Source of the DNA: a virus
IMG/VR virus record: IMGVR_UViG_3300017742_001896
Coordinates: 1 to 44,690 of that record
Reading direction: 5' to 3' (one strand)
DNA: 44,690 nucleotides
Shown: piece by piece, positions 25,501 to 36,800 of the stretch
Position numbering within the stretch: the first letter of the stretch is position 1
Layout: each line of letters starts with the position of its first letter
The notes under the pieces: model-generated
Database searches by the model: none
Told to the model about the DNA's origin: nothing
What the model saw: the letters and a program-made list of their open reading frames with translations, nothing else
Position numbers and translations under genes: made by a program

Positions 25501-28500
25501 TCTAATGTTGTTTGGATCTACCCTAGTAACTCGATGAATGCCATCGATACTAGGTACACTATCACTACCTCTAATTAAAATGTAATCACCAACTACTAGA
25601 TTATGTGCTTGCGTTTCACCATTCTGTCTAGTTACATCAATTTGTGCTTCGTCTGCATCTTCAATTCCGCCACAAGCATCGTGTGTGTACATGCCAAAGT
25701 CCATTGTTTGATAAATTTCATGTCCTAAGTTATAGTTTCCGAATTCACTATCATCTGCAACCCAAATACTAAAAATGTTTGGATCATTGGTCATTTGTTG
25801 AAATACTTGATTTCCATCACTTCCTACAATAGCATTAAACACATTACTTACATTGCCTGTTGTAGCACTATAAGTTTGTGCAGTTAAACCTAAGGTAGAG
25901 TTCGCAGTACCAGCTCCGACTACCAGTGTTGAATTTGTGCTTACAAGTTTAACTTTATTATTAGCAGATATCGCTGTCACACCTGTTATTGTAGCAAGAT
26001 TAATACTTTCTAATATGTCAGGCAAACTTAAACTTGCACTAGTTGTACTTGTAGTTGTACTAGCAGGTGTTATACCACTACTAAGACCTATAGTTGCATT
26101 TGCTGTTCCTGATCCTATAAAGAATTGACTCAAACTACTTTGCAATCTAATTAAATTTCCTAACACACTAGCAGTAACGCCTGTAATACTAGCATTGTTA
26201 ATTTGATCTACTACCTGTTGCTGAGTTAAATTAGGTGTTGATTGTACATTTGAACCTTGTGATTGTATAGTTTCTTGAGCACTATTAAATCCTACAGTGC
26301 CATTCATTGTACCAACACTAATTGTTAAATCAAATGCAACAGAAGGAGTACTAGTTGTTTTAGTAATTGTTAGTTGACTACTCGGATTGTTGCCAGCTGT
26401 AATGTTACTAATACCTGAGGCATTAATTCTGTTTACAATGTCAATCACTGAATACTGTTTAAATCCACTGCCAGATTGTGTTGCAACCACTGTGGTTACT
26501 GCAAAGACAGCTGGAGCATTAGCTTGTAGATATATTGCAATGTCATCAGTGAATACACCGTTATTCATTCGTCCTTGACAGGTTGCTATCTGACTTGGAC
26601 TAATTATCTCTGATCCGTTCGCTACATTTGTTCCTATGAAACTTGTACCCAACATATTGTTAATAAGAATTACGTCTTGGTCTAAAAATTGCTGTGCGGC
26701 TGTTGCTGTAGTGCCACCTAATTGTACTAGCGTTATTACATGAGAAATGTTTAGTCCTGCATTATTTGTATAGTAAGTTCCTAGCCATGTTGCCCATGCC
26801 GCTGCACTATTAGCCGCAATATATGCTGATCTTAAACTCTCAATTCTTGCAATTCTAGTTGTTGCTGTAGTTGCTATTGTGCTTTGGTTTTGTATCCAAC
26901 TGCTGCTATTAAAAGTATTCTCATATGCTTGTTGAGCTGTGATATTAGTATTTGTTGTAATTAATTCGTTAAAGTTAACTGTAGTTCCATCAATAATTAG
27001 TGTAGCAGTTGCACTACCTTGTATCATTGGGTTAACTGTAGTTCCTGTTTTAACAATATCATTAAACGTTGTTGTTATAACACTGTTACTAAATGTTATC
27101 GTTGAGCTTGATGCACTTGTTTGTCCTAATACCAATGTACTGTCATGTGCTACTTCATTATTAGTTCTAACATCTTGCGACCCATCAACTGTGATTACAT
27201 TTAATGTTGTACTTGTTGCACTTTTGGTTAAACTGATAGTAGTACCGTCAATTACTAATGTTTGTCCTACACTAGGAATAATAGGTAGAGTAACTGTACC
27301 AACAAGTTCAATAGGATTATTAGCTGTAGTCAACCCACTAGCACCATCCGGATCTAACATCTCCCATACTCTACCAGTATGAATTACTTTATCTCCTAGT
27401 TTATAACTAGTCTTGCTATCCCATTTGTCATAGTCTTGCCAATCCCCGTCAAAGTCATATGCTATTCTTGTTTCTGAAGGGAAAAGTAAGAAATCTTCTT
27501 TATTAAGTGCCCTATAGTCTGTTTCAGTTAATAACGGAGCACCAGCATTGATAAAGTCATTTGCAAACATACTGTTTTGATTTTGATCGTCATATGTTTT
27601 TATTTCTCTGGTTGTAAATTGTTCAGAATCTGGATTGTAAACATTTAGCGGACTAGTATCATCAATATCAATTACAATATCACTGAGTACATCATATTTT
27701 TGCCCACTTGTAAATCTAATAGGCTGAGGATCTGTTACTAATAGTCGAGGTGTTATTTGAAACTCAGTTAATTTTCTTTTGGCAGTATCTCCAAAGTCAG
27801 CCATTCTAACTGCCCACATCTCATTGAGATCAGCTGTAGCATCTCCGTTGAATAAACCTCTGTTTCTCATAAATGCATCTAATGCATAACGTGTACCTTT
27901 GTATTTGTATGTTCCTTTAACAAATTCATATACACTATCATCATCTAAATCTAGTGTATTGGCCCAATTTGGTTTATTGTATCCACTATTAAATCTAGCA
28001 ACATCACTAATTTGTTTATTGCTTAATGTATTTGTCTTAGCATAGTATTGATCTAATTGTCCAGCTACACTATCAAAGTTTGGTAATATACTATCACCAT
28101 TAACTATGTGTCCTGGTGTAAACAATTTACCATTCCAGTTTTTAGTTCTGTTGCCTCTCCATATAATTCTTTCGTGTATTTGTCCTATTTCACTCGAAGC
28201 TATAACATCATCAAAGTTAGTTACATTATCAAATATAAAAACATGCTCCATTTGTACTTTGTAAAGTCGCAAACCAAACATATTAGTTGTAGTTTCTTTA
28301 GTTTGAAACACAGTTTCTTCGTCCAATGACATTGAGCTTCTGTTAATAGCAATATCACTAGCACTAATTTGTTTACCTAAGTTACTAACAATATTATACA
28401 CACCGTCATATCTTGTGTTTAAATTATCAAAGTATCCTAATCTATCATCTTGTACTGTTACTTTGTTTGGATCTGGAATCAAATATAGTATTTCTGTACT

Positions 28501-31500
28501 ATTACCAGTTGCCCAATTACCAAAGTTACTGCCTGCGTTCTTCCAAGACTGTGTAAAACCTAAACTAGTTAAGTAATGTCCGTATCCTTGAATAAAGTCA
28601 TAAACTTCTTGTATTGTCTTTAGTTCTGTGTTATAGTCTAGTTGACTAATAGCAGTTTCAAAGTCTGTGTATCTTCTGACATCTACTTGTAATGTTCCAC
28701 TAAATGTTACTTTAGCACTCGAACTATTTGTTGCCGGTGCATTATAGTTAAAATAACCTAAGCTATTGTCATACCCATTAACAGTATAACCATTGGCTGT
28801 TTTAGTTACAATAATGCCACCAAAGAAATATTCAATGTCGGGTTTATTAACATATAAGTGTGTACTAAAGTTTTCTTCTGGCACAAACACTCTACCTTTA
28901 TCTTGACTACTTTCTAGAATAAAATTTTGATTATTGTTTACAAATCCGCCTGCTTTAATAATAGGATTGAATGTCATATTTTTAAATCTTTGTAGTATTA
29001 CGTCGGATGTTGTTCCACTTAATAGAGCATATGATGTAATACTATTACTAAATCCACTAAAGTAACGTCTAGTATCTTTTTCAATGACAGCCTCTAGTAC
29101 ACCATTGCCACCACTCAAAACTAGCCTAGGTGTATTAAAGTATTCCTGTCCTTGCTTTGTAATTCTAGCAGCAACTAATTTACCACCTTTAATACTAATT
29201 GAAATTTCTGCTCCTGATCCAAAGTTGTCATAAACTGTTACAGTTGGAGCACTAGTATAACCACTGCCTGCATCTTTTATTCTAACACTTTCGATAATAG
29301 CACCAATAATTTTAGCATCACTGAGATCTATATTGCTCCAGCTTGTTAGCTTTCTTTGATCCGAGTCACGTACTTGTGGATTATTATATCCTAAAGTGCT
29401 TATGATAGTTCTTTTATCAGTTTTAAAATATAAGTTAGTACCAATTAACGGTCTTGTTCGTAGCAATGCTAAAGCTGATGCAAATTTAAATTCACTACTT
29501 CTACGCCATTGCTCTTCTACCGGACCCCAATCTCCGTATACAAAATCTTTTTGTCTATCTGCAAGTACAGGAGTTGTTACTACACCTGCTGTCACTGGAT
29601 CATTTAATACTCCTAGTAGTGTTACTAATGTATTTGTTGACCAATCATATGAAGGGTAACTATAGTCTAAATCATATACTTGTAAATTACTTGCTAGTCC
29701 AGGATCACTGATATTACCATATTTTAATGCTGTAATCAATGCTGTACGTTTACTCGCATCTGTCCAACTATAGTTTGCGTCCCACCATGTAGGTTTTTCA
29801 TTATATCCCATCATCTCCCAAGGATCAGTATGAGGTTTGTCAGTATTAAAGAAGTATCGGTATAGCCCTCTCCATCCTCCAATATTCGGAGTAACACTAC
29901 TGTAGTTCCAAGTGAACTTGTCAGACCCGCTATAGTAAGTAGATGAATTAAAATTAGTTACATTGTTTTCTGTTTTCCATTTATTGTATTCGCTTCTAAT
30001 AGTATCTTGAAAGTTTTTCCAAGTATAAGGAGTATTTCTGCTTGCATTGGGCCAATACTGTTTTGAATTGACAACTAATGGTAACTCGACACCTAAGTTA
30101 TTAGATATCCGCAATTCTAAATCCCAAAGACCTGCGTCTACTGGATCAAAGCCTACTACTTGTCTATCAAATAATTCTGTTCCATTGCGTACATGAACAT
30201 TACCATCATGTCCAATAATTACACTATCAGTTGCTGTACCTGTACTATCTTTACTATAGTTACTTCTTAGTTCAGGTGTAACAGGTCTTGTTAATCCTAG
30301 CTTTACACTACTTGGTGGTACAAAACTTACACTATCTCTTTTGTACCATCTAAAATGTAGGTTATTTTGACCACTACCCGGAAATGTAATTCCACTAAGT
30401 GTAATAATAATCTGAAAATTATTGAATGTATATTCTTCTGGATACTTCAATGCTCTCCATGTGTGAGCACCTGCTGCATCTGGAATTTGTACCCATGCTT
30501 GTGTGTGATTAAAGGTATCATCATACTCATTAACAGTAAATGGTAAGTCAAATGTAGGCGTTTGATTCAATACCCAACTAAAATTAGCTTCTTCATAATC
30601 TCTGTACATTGCCATTTGACTTCTAGCAAATGCACTTGTTTTGTTTCTGCCAATGTTTATTGCTTCTAATGTTTTGTCAACTAGTTTATAAACAGGCTCT
30701 GTAATATCAACGCTTTCATTTAACTGTGTAATTTTTGTTTTGAAAGATCGAATAAAGTTTTTATAACTGTTACTACTATACTGTAAACTACTAATTGGAT
30801 CGGTGTCATTTTCAGTAAACAACTGATTAATAAGTTCAGTTGAATAAGGTTGTTGCCTAATTATGCCGCCAAATGTATGGTCGTGTGGAATATTTCTATA
30901 GTTATTAAATCCGGCCCATTCACCTGTAAAAGTTGGAATCTGTGTCATCTGAGATTTTAAATGTAATAGTAGATCTCCATAGCTAACTTTTCCAAATGTT
31001 GAATTTTGTGGATTAAATTTATGTGTATCTACTACTTCAAAATTACCTTCAGCAGTATCACTATATTTTGCAGTAGTAAACACTGAAACTTGATATTGAT
31101 CTTCTTTTCTAAGACCACTACTAATTTCTAGTATATTCCCCGTCAACGTGTAGTTTGTAAAACTAGCACCGTTTTTAGTAACTTTAATATTTGTCTCTTG
31201 TGTACTTGTATGTAGATATACAACACCAAAGTTATCTGGACTTGCTGCTAATCTATATTTAAAACTGTTAATAGTTGGGCTTGCTATTACAAGATTAAAG
31301 TCATCTCCCGACCCTGGTGTTCTTGTGATTCCGCTACTTAATGTTGTCCCATCCATATCAACAAATTCTAGTTCGGCTTGTGGAAACTGTGTACGAATAA
31401 AGTAAGTTGTGCTTGTGTTCAAATACAAGTTTGGAAGTTTACCATCTAATCTGTTGACTCTACTAGTATCAATAATATCATTGCTCTGCACTGCTAGCAA

Positions 31501-33807
31501 GTCGTTTTCTTTAAATATTCTATAATATCTATCTTTATCAAAGTTATTGTGTCCAACATCAAACTTTAAAGGAACAGTTGAATTTGTAACTGTCTTATCG
31601 ATTACTCTTCTTACAGGCTGTCCGTCTCTAATAGTGGACCACCCATTATAATATCTGTTGTTGTTTAAATTTTTATAGTAGTAGTGTCCAGTTATTTCTC
31701 TTGTTAAATTCTTTTGGAAGTCTGGACTTTGCTCAGTATAATTAAATCTAGTATGTAGTAGTTCTACTTGAAAATTTAAACCTGGATTATTTCCGTAGTC
31801 TACATATTCTGGTTTAAATCCAAGTGCATCATCATATATATTAGTTGTACTGTGTGTGAAATTAAATATACATCCACCAGTATAATCACTAAGTGGATAA
31901 GTTGTTGTATTATCCAATTTGATCAAATTAACATCGTAAAGTTCGTTTCGTATTCCAGCACTTCTATGTTCTTTTTGCTGTCCATATATCCATGCTGTTC
32001 CGTTCCAATATATCTCTGCACCGCTAAAAGGATCATCTTTTTCGCCTCTATCAGTATTAACAATATTTGAAATATCTAGTGTGTTAAACCCGTTTAGGAT
32101 AACAATCTTGTCTCCTGAAACTAATTGTGTAGCACTGTTAGAACCGTCACTGTTATAAACCTCTGTAAGTGTAATACTAGATTGTACTCCTCCTACTCTA
32201 AAAATTTTATTTTTGTATGCAACATTTGCACTCTCAAAAAATATAATTAGATCATCATTTTCTAACTCAACAGGAACAATTTGTTGCCAAACGTCTTGGT
32301 TTGTTGAATCTTGTGGATTTGTTGGTGTTGCATGATTCTGTATACATTCCCAATATGTAATAACTTGATTTGGTGCTATACCATTTGTAACTTTTACTTT
32401 GTCTTTTTTAGTTGCACCTGATACCCTACTCCACTCAGTTGTTATTCCACTAACTGTTACACTATAATTTGCTTTACCAACAATAGTTAGTGCTGGATCT
32501 TCTATGCTTTCTAATGCATGGTCAATATTTGTTAGGTGTCTAATACCAGTGTTATATTTTTCAATATTTTCTTTAAATTCAATGATAGGTCTTACACCTC
32601 TACACTTGTCTAACAAGTATGTAGAACTATCTAATCCACTAAATGTAAGCATAGCTTGAGCCGCATCTTCGTGTATCCACAAGTTGCTTCTTGCCCATGC
32701 ACTTTGATCTGTGCTACATCTTTGCTCTACTAGGTAATCTCTTGTTGTTAATCTATGTTCTCTAAGGTCATAAGGTCTGAAATCAAAACTGCTATCGTCT
32801 GCATCAAATCCGCTAGGCTCTTGGTTATTATAAACTGTAACATTTACCCATTGTCTTTTTCCATATTGTCCTGCGGCAATTCCAGCATCAAATTGTTTTG
32901 TAAATTTAATACCGCCGGGTTGACCTACATTATCTACAATGTAGATTTCATCAATATTATTTGTTCCACTATTACTTGTTGCATAGTATGTGTGTATCTC
33001 TACTTCTTGTTGTAGTGCTGGTGCTGTGTTTAATGTTACAACACCAGTTGTATTGTTGTATGAATAAGTTGACGGTGCTAGTAGTACATTATCTAAAAAT
33101 ACTTTTACTCTTACTGCACCATTTGCCATGCCGGCTGTAAAAGTAGCATTGCCTACTACTGTCTGAATTCTTCTTGTAATATCTGTTGGAGAGAATACTA
33201 TACGCATTCCGTCTTGTAATGTCAAGTCTTTTCCGTCAAAAAGATTTGTGTATGTGTATGTTGTTTCACCTATTGCATCATCAATATCAATGTTAAAATT
33301 TGGTTTACCTTTAATCTCACAGGGAGGAATTACATCTACTAACCAAAAATACTTTTGGTGATTTACAAACATGTCATAGTTAATTGGTAAGTCTAATGTA
33401 TATCCTAGTTCACTTAAAACTCTATTATGATTGTTAGTTTCTACTTCATTATACTTCAATGATTTAAGTAAATCGTCATATGCTAATGTTCCACTAACAG
33501 TTTTATCTTCGTTTCTATTAACAAATCCTTGAGCAAACTGATATGGATCATTGCTTCTGTTATCTATTAGATAATCGTCAGTTATATCTCTATTGGCAGT
33601 TTTCTTGCCAACAATATTCCTAATAGGCTGTAAACTACCACTTGACATTAGTTGTTCAAATGTGCTATCAAAAAACTGTTTGTTTACTGTAGTCTGTAAA
33701 ATACTTGGGAGTAACTTAGTAACTTCTCTAGAACCTGTATGCTCTAAAGATTCGCCGGGCCTAGTGGATAAAGGTTTTACAATTGGTTTTGCTTGACGTT
33801 CGCTCAT
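22510..33807 (-). CDS. Giant baseplate/tail structural protein (gp7 position), 3765 residues
   Basis: This is the largest gene in the window. It follows the gp6-like gene directly (TAATG overlap, GGAGG seven bases upstream), the place of gp7 in the T4 order, although T4 gp7 is much shorter (about 1030 residues). The N-terminus (TVNKQFFDSTFEQLMSSG) resembles large wedge/tail proteins of marine myoviruses. The body is beta-rich with many aromatic repeats. One GSGYTSAPTVTV unit at about 1514-1526 matches a repeat in the gp6-like protein. A Thr/Ser/Asn-rich insert at about 2165-2650 contains three diverged repeats. Near the C-terminus PGVVWIGTERIEYNAV and FCTRGTRGTSSQAHTSGA form a phage structural motif. 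No enzymatic motif is seen. It could be a wedge protein with fused fibre or sensor arms. Confidence 0.7.
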   Translation of the reverse strand: MSERQAKPIVKPLSTRPGESLEHTGSREVTKLLPSILQTTVNKQFFDSTFEQLMSSGSLQPIRNIVGKKTANRDITDDYLIDNRSNDPYQFAQGFVNRNEDKTVSGTLAYDDLLKSLKYNEVETNNHNRVLSELGYTLDLPINYDMFVNHQKYFWLVDVIPPCEIKGKPNFNIDIDDAIGETTYTYTNLFDGKDLTLQDGMRIVFSPTDITRRIQTVVGNATFTAGMANGAVRVKVFLDNVLLAPSTYSYNNTTGVVTLNTAPALQQEVEIHTYYATSNSGTNNIDEIYIVDNVGQPGGIKFTKQFDAGIAAGQYGKRQWVNVTVYNNQEPSGFDADDSSFDFRPYDLREHRLTTRDYLVEQRCSTDQSAWARSNLWIHEDAAQAMLTFSGLDSSTYLLDKCRGVRPIIEFKENIEKYNTGIRHLTNIDHALESIEDPALTIVGKANYSVTVSGITTEWSRVSGATKKDKVKVTNGIAPNQVITYWECIQNHATPTNPQDSTNQDVWQQIVPVELENDDLIIFFESANVAYKNKIFRVGGVQSSITLTEVYNSDGSNSATQLVSGDKIVILNGFNTLDISNIVNTDRGEKDDPFSGAEIYWNGTAWIYGQQKEHRSAGIRNELYDVNLIKLDNTTTYPLSDYTGGCIFNFTHSTTNIYDDALGFKPEYVDYGNNPGLNFQVELLHTRFNYTEQSPDFQKNLTREITGHYYYKNLNNNRYYNGWSTIRDGQPVRRVIDKTVTNSTVPLKFDVGHNNFDKDRYYRIFKENDLLAVQSNDIIDTSRVNRLDGKLPNLYLNTSTTYFIRTQFPQAELEFVDMDGTTLSSGITRTPGSGDDFNLVIASPTINSFKYRLAASPDNFGVVYLHTSTQETNIKVTKNGASFTNYTLTGNILEISSGLRKEDQYQVSVFTTAKYSDTAEGNFEVVDTHKFNPQNSTFGKVSYGDLLLHLKSQMTQIPTFTGEWAGFNNYRNIPHDHTFGGIIRQQPYSTELINQLFTENDTDPISSLQYSSNSYKNFIRSFKTKITQLNESVDITEPVYKLVDKTLEAINIGRNKTSAFARSQMAMYRDYEEANFSWVLNQTPTFDLPFTVNEYDDTFNHTQAWVQIPDAAGAHTWRALKYPEEYTFNNFQIIITLSGITFPGSGQNNLHFRWYKRDSVSFVPPSSVKLGLTRPVTPELRSNYSKDSTGTATDSVIIGHDGNVHVRNGTELFDRQVVGFDPVDAGLWDLELRISNNLGVELPLVVNSKQYWPNASRNTPYTWKNFQDTIRSEYNKWKTENNVTNFNSSTYYSGSDKFTWNYSSVTPNIGGWRGLYRYFFNTDKPHTDPWEMMGYNEKPTWWDANYSWTDASKRTALITALKYGNISDPGLASNLQVYDLDYSYPSYDWSTNTLVTLLGVLNDPVTAGVVTTPVLADRQKDFVYGDWGPVEEQWRRSSEFKFASALALLRTRPLIGTNLYFKTDKRTIISTLGYNNPQVRDSDQRKLTSWSNIDLSDAKIIGAIIESVRIKDAGSGYTSAPTVTVYDNFGSGAEISISIKGGKLVAARITKQGQEYFNTPRLVLSGGNGVLEAVIEKDTRRYFSGFSNSITSYALLSGTTSDVILQRFKNMTFNPIIKAGGFVNNNQNFILESSQDKGRVFVPEENFSTHLYVNKPDIEYFFGGIIVTKTANGYTVNGYDNSLGYFNYNAPATNSSSAKVTFSGTLQVDVRRYTDFETAISQLDYNTELKTIQEVYDFIQGYGHYLTSLGFTQSWKNAGSNFGNWATGNSTEILYLIPDPNKVTVQDDRLGYFDNLNTRYDGVYNIVSNLGKQISASDIAINRSSMSLDEETVFQTKETTTNMFGLRLYKVQMEHVFIFDNVTNFDDVIASSEIGQIHERIIWRGNRTKNWNGKLFTPGHIVNGDSILPNFDSVAGQLDQYYAKTNTLSNKQISDVARFNSGYNKPNWANTLDLDDDSVYEFVKGTYKYKGTRYALDAFMRNRGLFNGDATADLNEMWAVRMADFGDTAKRKLTEFQITPRLLVTDPQPIRFTSGQKYDVLSDIVIDIDDTSPLNVYNPDSEQFTTREIKTYDDQNQNSMFANDFINAGAPLLTETDYRALNKEDFLLFPSETRIAYDFDGDWQDYDKWDSKTSYKLGDKVIHTGRVWEMLDPDGASGLTTANNPIELVGTVTLPIIPSVGQTLVIDGTTISLTKSATSTTLNVITVDGSQDVRTNNEVAHDSTLVLGQTSASSSTITFSNSVITTTFNDIVKTGTTVNPMIQGSATATLIIDGTTVNFNELITTNTNITAQQAYENTFNSSSWIQNQSTIATTATTRIARIESLRSAYIAANSAAAWATWLGTYYTNNAGLNISHVITLVQLGGTTATAAQQFLDQDVILINNMLGTSFIGTNVANGSEIISPSQIATCQGRMNNGVFTDDIAIYLQANAPAVFAVTTVVATQSGSGFKQYSVIDIVNRINASGISNITAGNNPSSQLTITKTTSTPSVAFDLTISVGTMNGTVGFNSAQETIQSQGSNVQSTPNLTQQQVVDQINNASITGVTASVLGNLIRLQSSLSQFFIGSGTANATIGLSSGITPASTTTSTTSASLSLPDILESINLATITGVTAISANNKVKLVSTNSTLVVGAGTANSTLGLTAQTYSATTGNVSNVFNAIVGSDGNQVFQQMTNDPNIFSIWVADDSEFGNYNLGHEIYQTMDFGMYTHDACGGIEDADEAQIDVTRQNGETQAHNLVVGDYILIRGSDSVPSIDGIHRVTRVDPNNIRRFYIDQYIEKTGHTGNIYPLRKMRFSTYAALEADRQTKVNGIYKYNFSGVRQNNSLHPIYAFVDNDGSASNPSSQVYKWVGTWNDINGNVGEWQIVRSGNKQARNDLVNNVKLYDAVKQTTITSLETYDPVKGIIFGFIKNEIDYILTNDVANYNYNSLDGSVENINAWQSSYVGKRWWDLSTAVYLDYEQGSIDYMQNNWGKLFDGATIDIYEWTRSPVLPEKWIELVDQEIVIDGKVASGEAFTTVINSEIVYNWTEESYYNNRTKRNESVYYFWVKNKTNFSGVRQYNVLQLSQLLTDPSGYNLSWCATAGTDTLLLSGISNSVTENTVVQLDVDRRFNALPMQDWLMLAEDDPQSIIPEYLHIKIRDSLSGFNRFSVTKTYSLWSPSTSYAADAVVRDNDGNFYISRVASNQNNKPSIDNDMSHWQRVYDFSFENNTQINDITILRSQPIPNLKLHKFNRYGHQVRPRQSLYRELEEARQNFVYTVNSLLSEVNVIDEINNWENAFTTKFTEGVITYDINDYIALVDWKLIERDADDNITYQFPTNTVPDLVYNTKQDYVDAGEPIDGSYILIKNTSGDDIIRSEMYHFINGADKLVFKEKATIELSEEVWFQRKFGHGFDVANFDVVPFDSGSENVISKLFDLLRTEIFINHHKVKYNKLWFKMLFTALLQNTADDFAFKTTYTHLNVKRPLLLNKKFYQPTSIEPVEDFFNSVKPFHTKLLSSMDSNTHGESTNIEVDEVSRNTCITIKHGDHTLRTWAGDTVLSGGGFSSNVPTDEDYSMFNFQPADFEFDYDGNIFDQPDKEGWGEELMPVDYTENISILVQTNASGSTETADTRTFRINMYEPQGLQESVAIVDTYKTTTTANITATDTTIPLVDAGLMDRVDRGDGDIGLVPGVVWIGTERIEYNAVSGENLVFCTRGTRGTSSQAHTSGATVTNAGPSQRIPTVQKFSHYEDGLRLAYNDSGISLSAAGISPEHAFIRNAGQGSI
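25866..26455 (-). repeat. Three diverged in-frame repeats inside the giant structural gene
   Basis: At about residues 2450, 2530 and 2594 the protein repeats a unit of roughly 60-80 residues with the pattern I-(V/L)-x-x-INxAxITGVTA, then a variable turn, L-x-S, and GxGTANxTxGL. The clearest pair are VVDQINNASITGVTASVLGN and ILESINLATITGVTAISANN. The pattern recalls repeats in flagellar hook-cap proteins (FliD-type INxxxxGVTA). The repeats are protein-level; DNA identity is low. Confidence 0.55.
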
Positions 33808-36800
33808 TAATAGCCTCCTCCACTGCCACCGCTTCCACCGCCTCCGGTGCCGCCACTTACACTTACATTAGTACCAGTGTTTTGTGAAATTGTAGTACTA
33901 TTTCCAGCTAGTGTTTTCGTAACAACAATATTTGAACTTGCTAATATAGGTAAAAATAATTCATCGCTATCACTAGTTATCTCAAATAATGCAGTGTTAT
34001 TTTCTATACTACTAACTGGGTTAATTGTTATTTGACTTATTTCACCTATCATATTATTATGTATGAAAGCTGCCATTTCAGTAAAGTAAAACTCTTCGCC
34101 AAAGTCCCAGTTATCAATATTAAAATAAGAGTAGATTAGATTAATAACTCTCTGTTGTATTTCTGTATCACTAAGTGTACTGTTTACAGTTTTTGTTACA
34201 TTAAATCTCGCTTGAAGTTCTCCACTTGCTAAATCTCCAAATAGTATTTTATACTTAACAGGTCGATATATAACTTGATCACTAATACTTTTCTTTTCGT
34301 TTAAGCTATCAAACAACTCTCCTAGTTCACTTACAGTTGGTGGAGTAGGTTTAGTTTCAATTCTACCATCGTATTGTGCCCATGTTCTAAACTGTGTATT
34401 GTAGCTGTTTAACAATACATAAGTGTCAATGATATTTGTGGTACTTGGATCAATCACTTGATTAATGTCAGCAATTCTGTTATACTGAACATGTAAATCA
34501 CAAGCTCCATTTACCTGTGTAGTTCCATTTGTATTATCAACTATACTGTAATCGTATCCATCAACTGTGGTTGTGCCTAAATTTATAGTTTGATTTGCTA
34601 TTATCTGGTTAAATGCTTCAGGGTTATTAGGATATCCGTCATTGTCAGGGTCAGCTAAACTAACTCTCAAATTATGAGGATCTGTGTATCCGTCTGCATA
34701 TGTAAATGTTCCAAATGCGTTAAACTTATAATCTATACCCATTGGGTCTGGATTTGTTTTGCTCTTAGGATTAATTTTCAATATCTTAATATTATCTCTC
34801 AGAGGTTTGTGTGTTTCGCTACTGAACGAGCTATTAAAGTTTAAGTTTGTAAATTTAAGTTTTTTAGGACTTCCTAATACAAACTGTGTTTTTCTTGCTA
34901 ACATTTCCCATTCGGTCGCACTATAGTTAAAACGTAATACCCAACTGTTATCTATTCCAGTACTTGATCCGTCTCCTTCAAACTGTCTATTCCAGTTAGT
35001 AGGATCATTTAGTGTTGCAGTATTTGCAGGCAAGTTTGAACTGTCAATAATTATCCACTGCTGACTTTCTGCACTATATCTTAATGCAAAACTATTTCTA
35101 CTGTCAATTTTATCAATAACATTTTGTCTAGTTGTAGCTGTCAAATCTATTGCAATCTTAGGAACAATACGCTTAACTCTTGCACCAGTTGGTATAATAC
35201 CGTTAATTACTACTGAGCCTTTTCCAGTATTATCAATCCCTGATGGTGTACCAGTACTATCATCTTCGCCGAGTCCATCTTTATAAATTCTATCAATTTT
35301 AACCCATTGTATATCTGCGTTAACAATCGTTGCTACTGCACTTGCTCCAGTACCACCACCGCTAGAAAATGATATATTTGTACTCTGATCATATCCGCTT
35401 CCGGTATCGGTAATTGCAACACTAGTAACTGTACCGTTTGCTACTGTACATGTTGCTGTTGCTCCGGATCCTTTTCCTATAACTGTTACTGTAGGTGTAC
35501 TAGTATATCCGCTACCTCCATTGGTAACAGTAGCTACACTAATATAACCTTCTTTATAAGGACTACTAATAAATTCCACTAGTCCATTGAGATCTGCTTT
35601 TTTCAAACTGTTTGTAGCTGTTAATCCTACTCGTTGTACATTTGAATTTAATGTAAAGTAACCACTACATCCGTTTGCGCCTTTTGTTACTTGTGTCCAA
35701 CGAAATGTATTAGCATCAGATGTACCCAAGTATGTTATTCCACTTGTACTATCTGAAAAATCTGTTTGTGCATCATGTGTTGTAGTACTATAACCTTGTC
35801 TGTTATAGTAGAAATTACTTACTTCAGGATTAGCAAGGAGATGTTTGATATGTTTGTTGAATATACTTGCGCCTGACAAGTTAGTAGGTAAATTAATTAC
35901 ACTTCTAGTTGTTATATTATTTTCGTACAAGTAAGCGTCATCTGTATATTGTATTGCATCTGCATAAGTTGCTGTTGGATCATATATGTCACGGAATCTA
36001 CTGTGTCCACTATGTACTCTATTAATACTTTTAATTTTACGAATGTTTTCACTTACTGTTACAGGAAAAATGCTGTAATCTTCTGCTGTTACCATTCTAT
36101 CCTGTGTTGCAAAGAATCGAGGAGCGTTAGCTTTAATACTTGCTACACTTTCTCTTGTACTTGCATTTGTAACATTTGTTTTTAAACTTGCATTAAACAT
36201 TGCACTGTATGTGTTTCCGTTTGATCCAATATATCTAAGTGTAAAACTAGTAGTGTTAAAACTGTCTGGAGTTAAGCTGTATGTTTGATTAAGTCCAGTT
36301 CTATACCATACTCTAATAATCCCACGTGGAGTATTTCCAAAATTGCCGTCAGCAAACACAACACTAATTTGATCATCTTGTCTACTTGCAACACTAAAAA
36401 TATCTCTAATAGCATTGTTCTTTGCATTAAACAATGTTCCGTTTCCAAATAGTCTGTCTACTTGTGTCCAATTCTTTTGAATTTGACCTACTTCGTCTAT
36501 TGTTTGTACCCAAACATTTCCATTTGCTACGTTATCAGCATTAATATCTAATACCAAATTTGGTAGACCTTCTGTAATTTGAAAGTCTTTGTGTTCTAGT
36601 TGTCCTTGTTTAAATCCTACAAAGAAACCTGTGTTAGGACTGCTATTACCACTACTATCGTTTTTGTACAAAAAGTCAACTACTGCATAAGGGTTAGGTG
36701 TTTTTTCGTTTACTGTCTGTGTGGTGTTGTTATACTCTGGACTATAAAAACTAAAATTAGCTTGTGCTCCATTAACTTTGTTTGAAAAGTTTCTTTCAGC

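Noticed and set aside
26939-27382. Open frame of 147 codons on the plus strand
   Set aside because: It lies opposite the giant structural gene, has no ribosome binding site or promoter, and its hydrophobic Val/Leu-rich text is what the complement of Thr/Asn-rich coding sequence gives.
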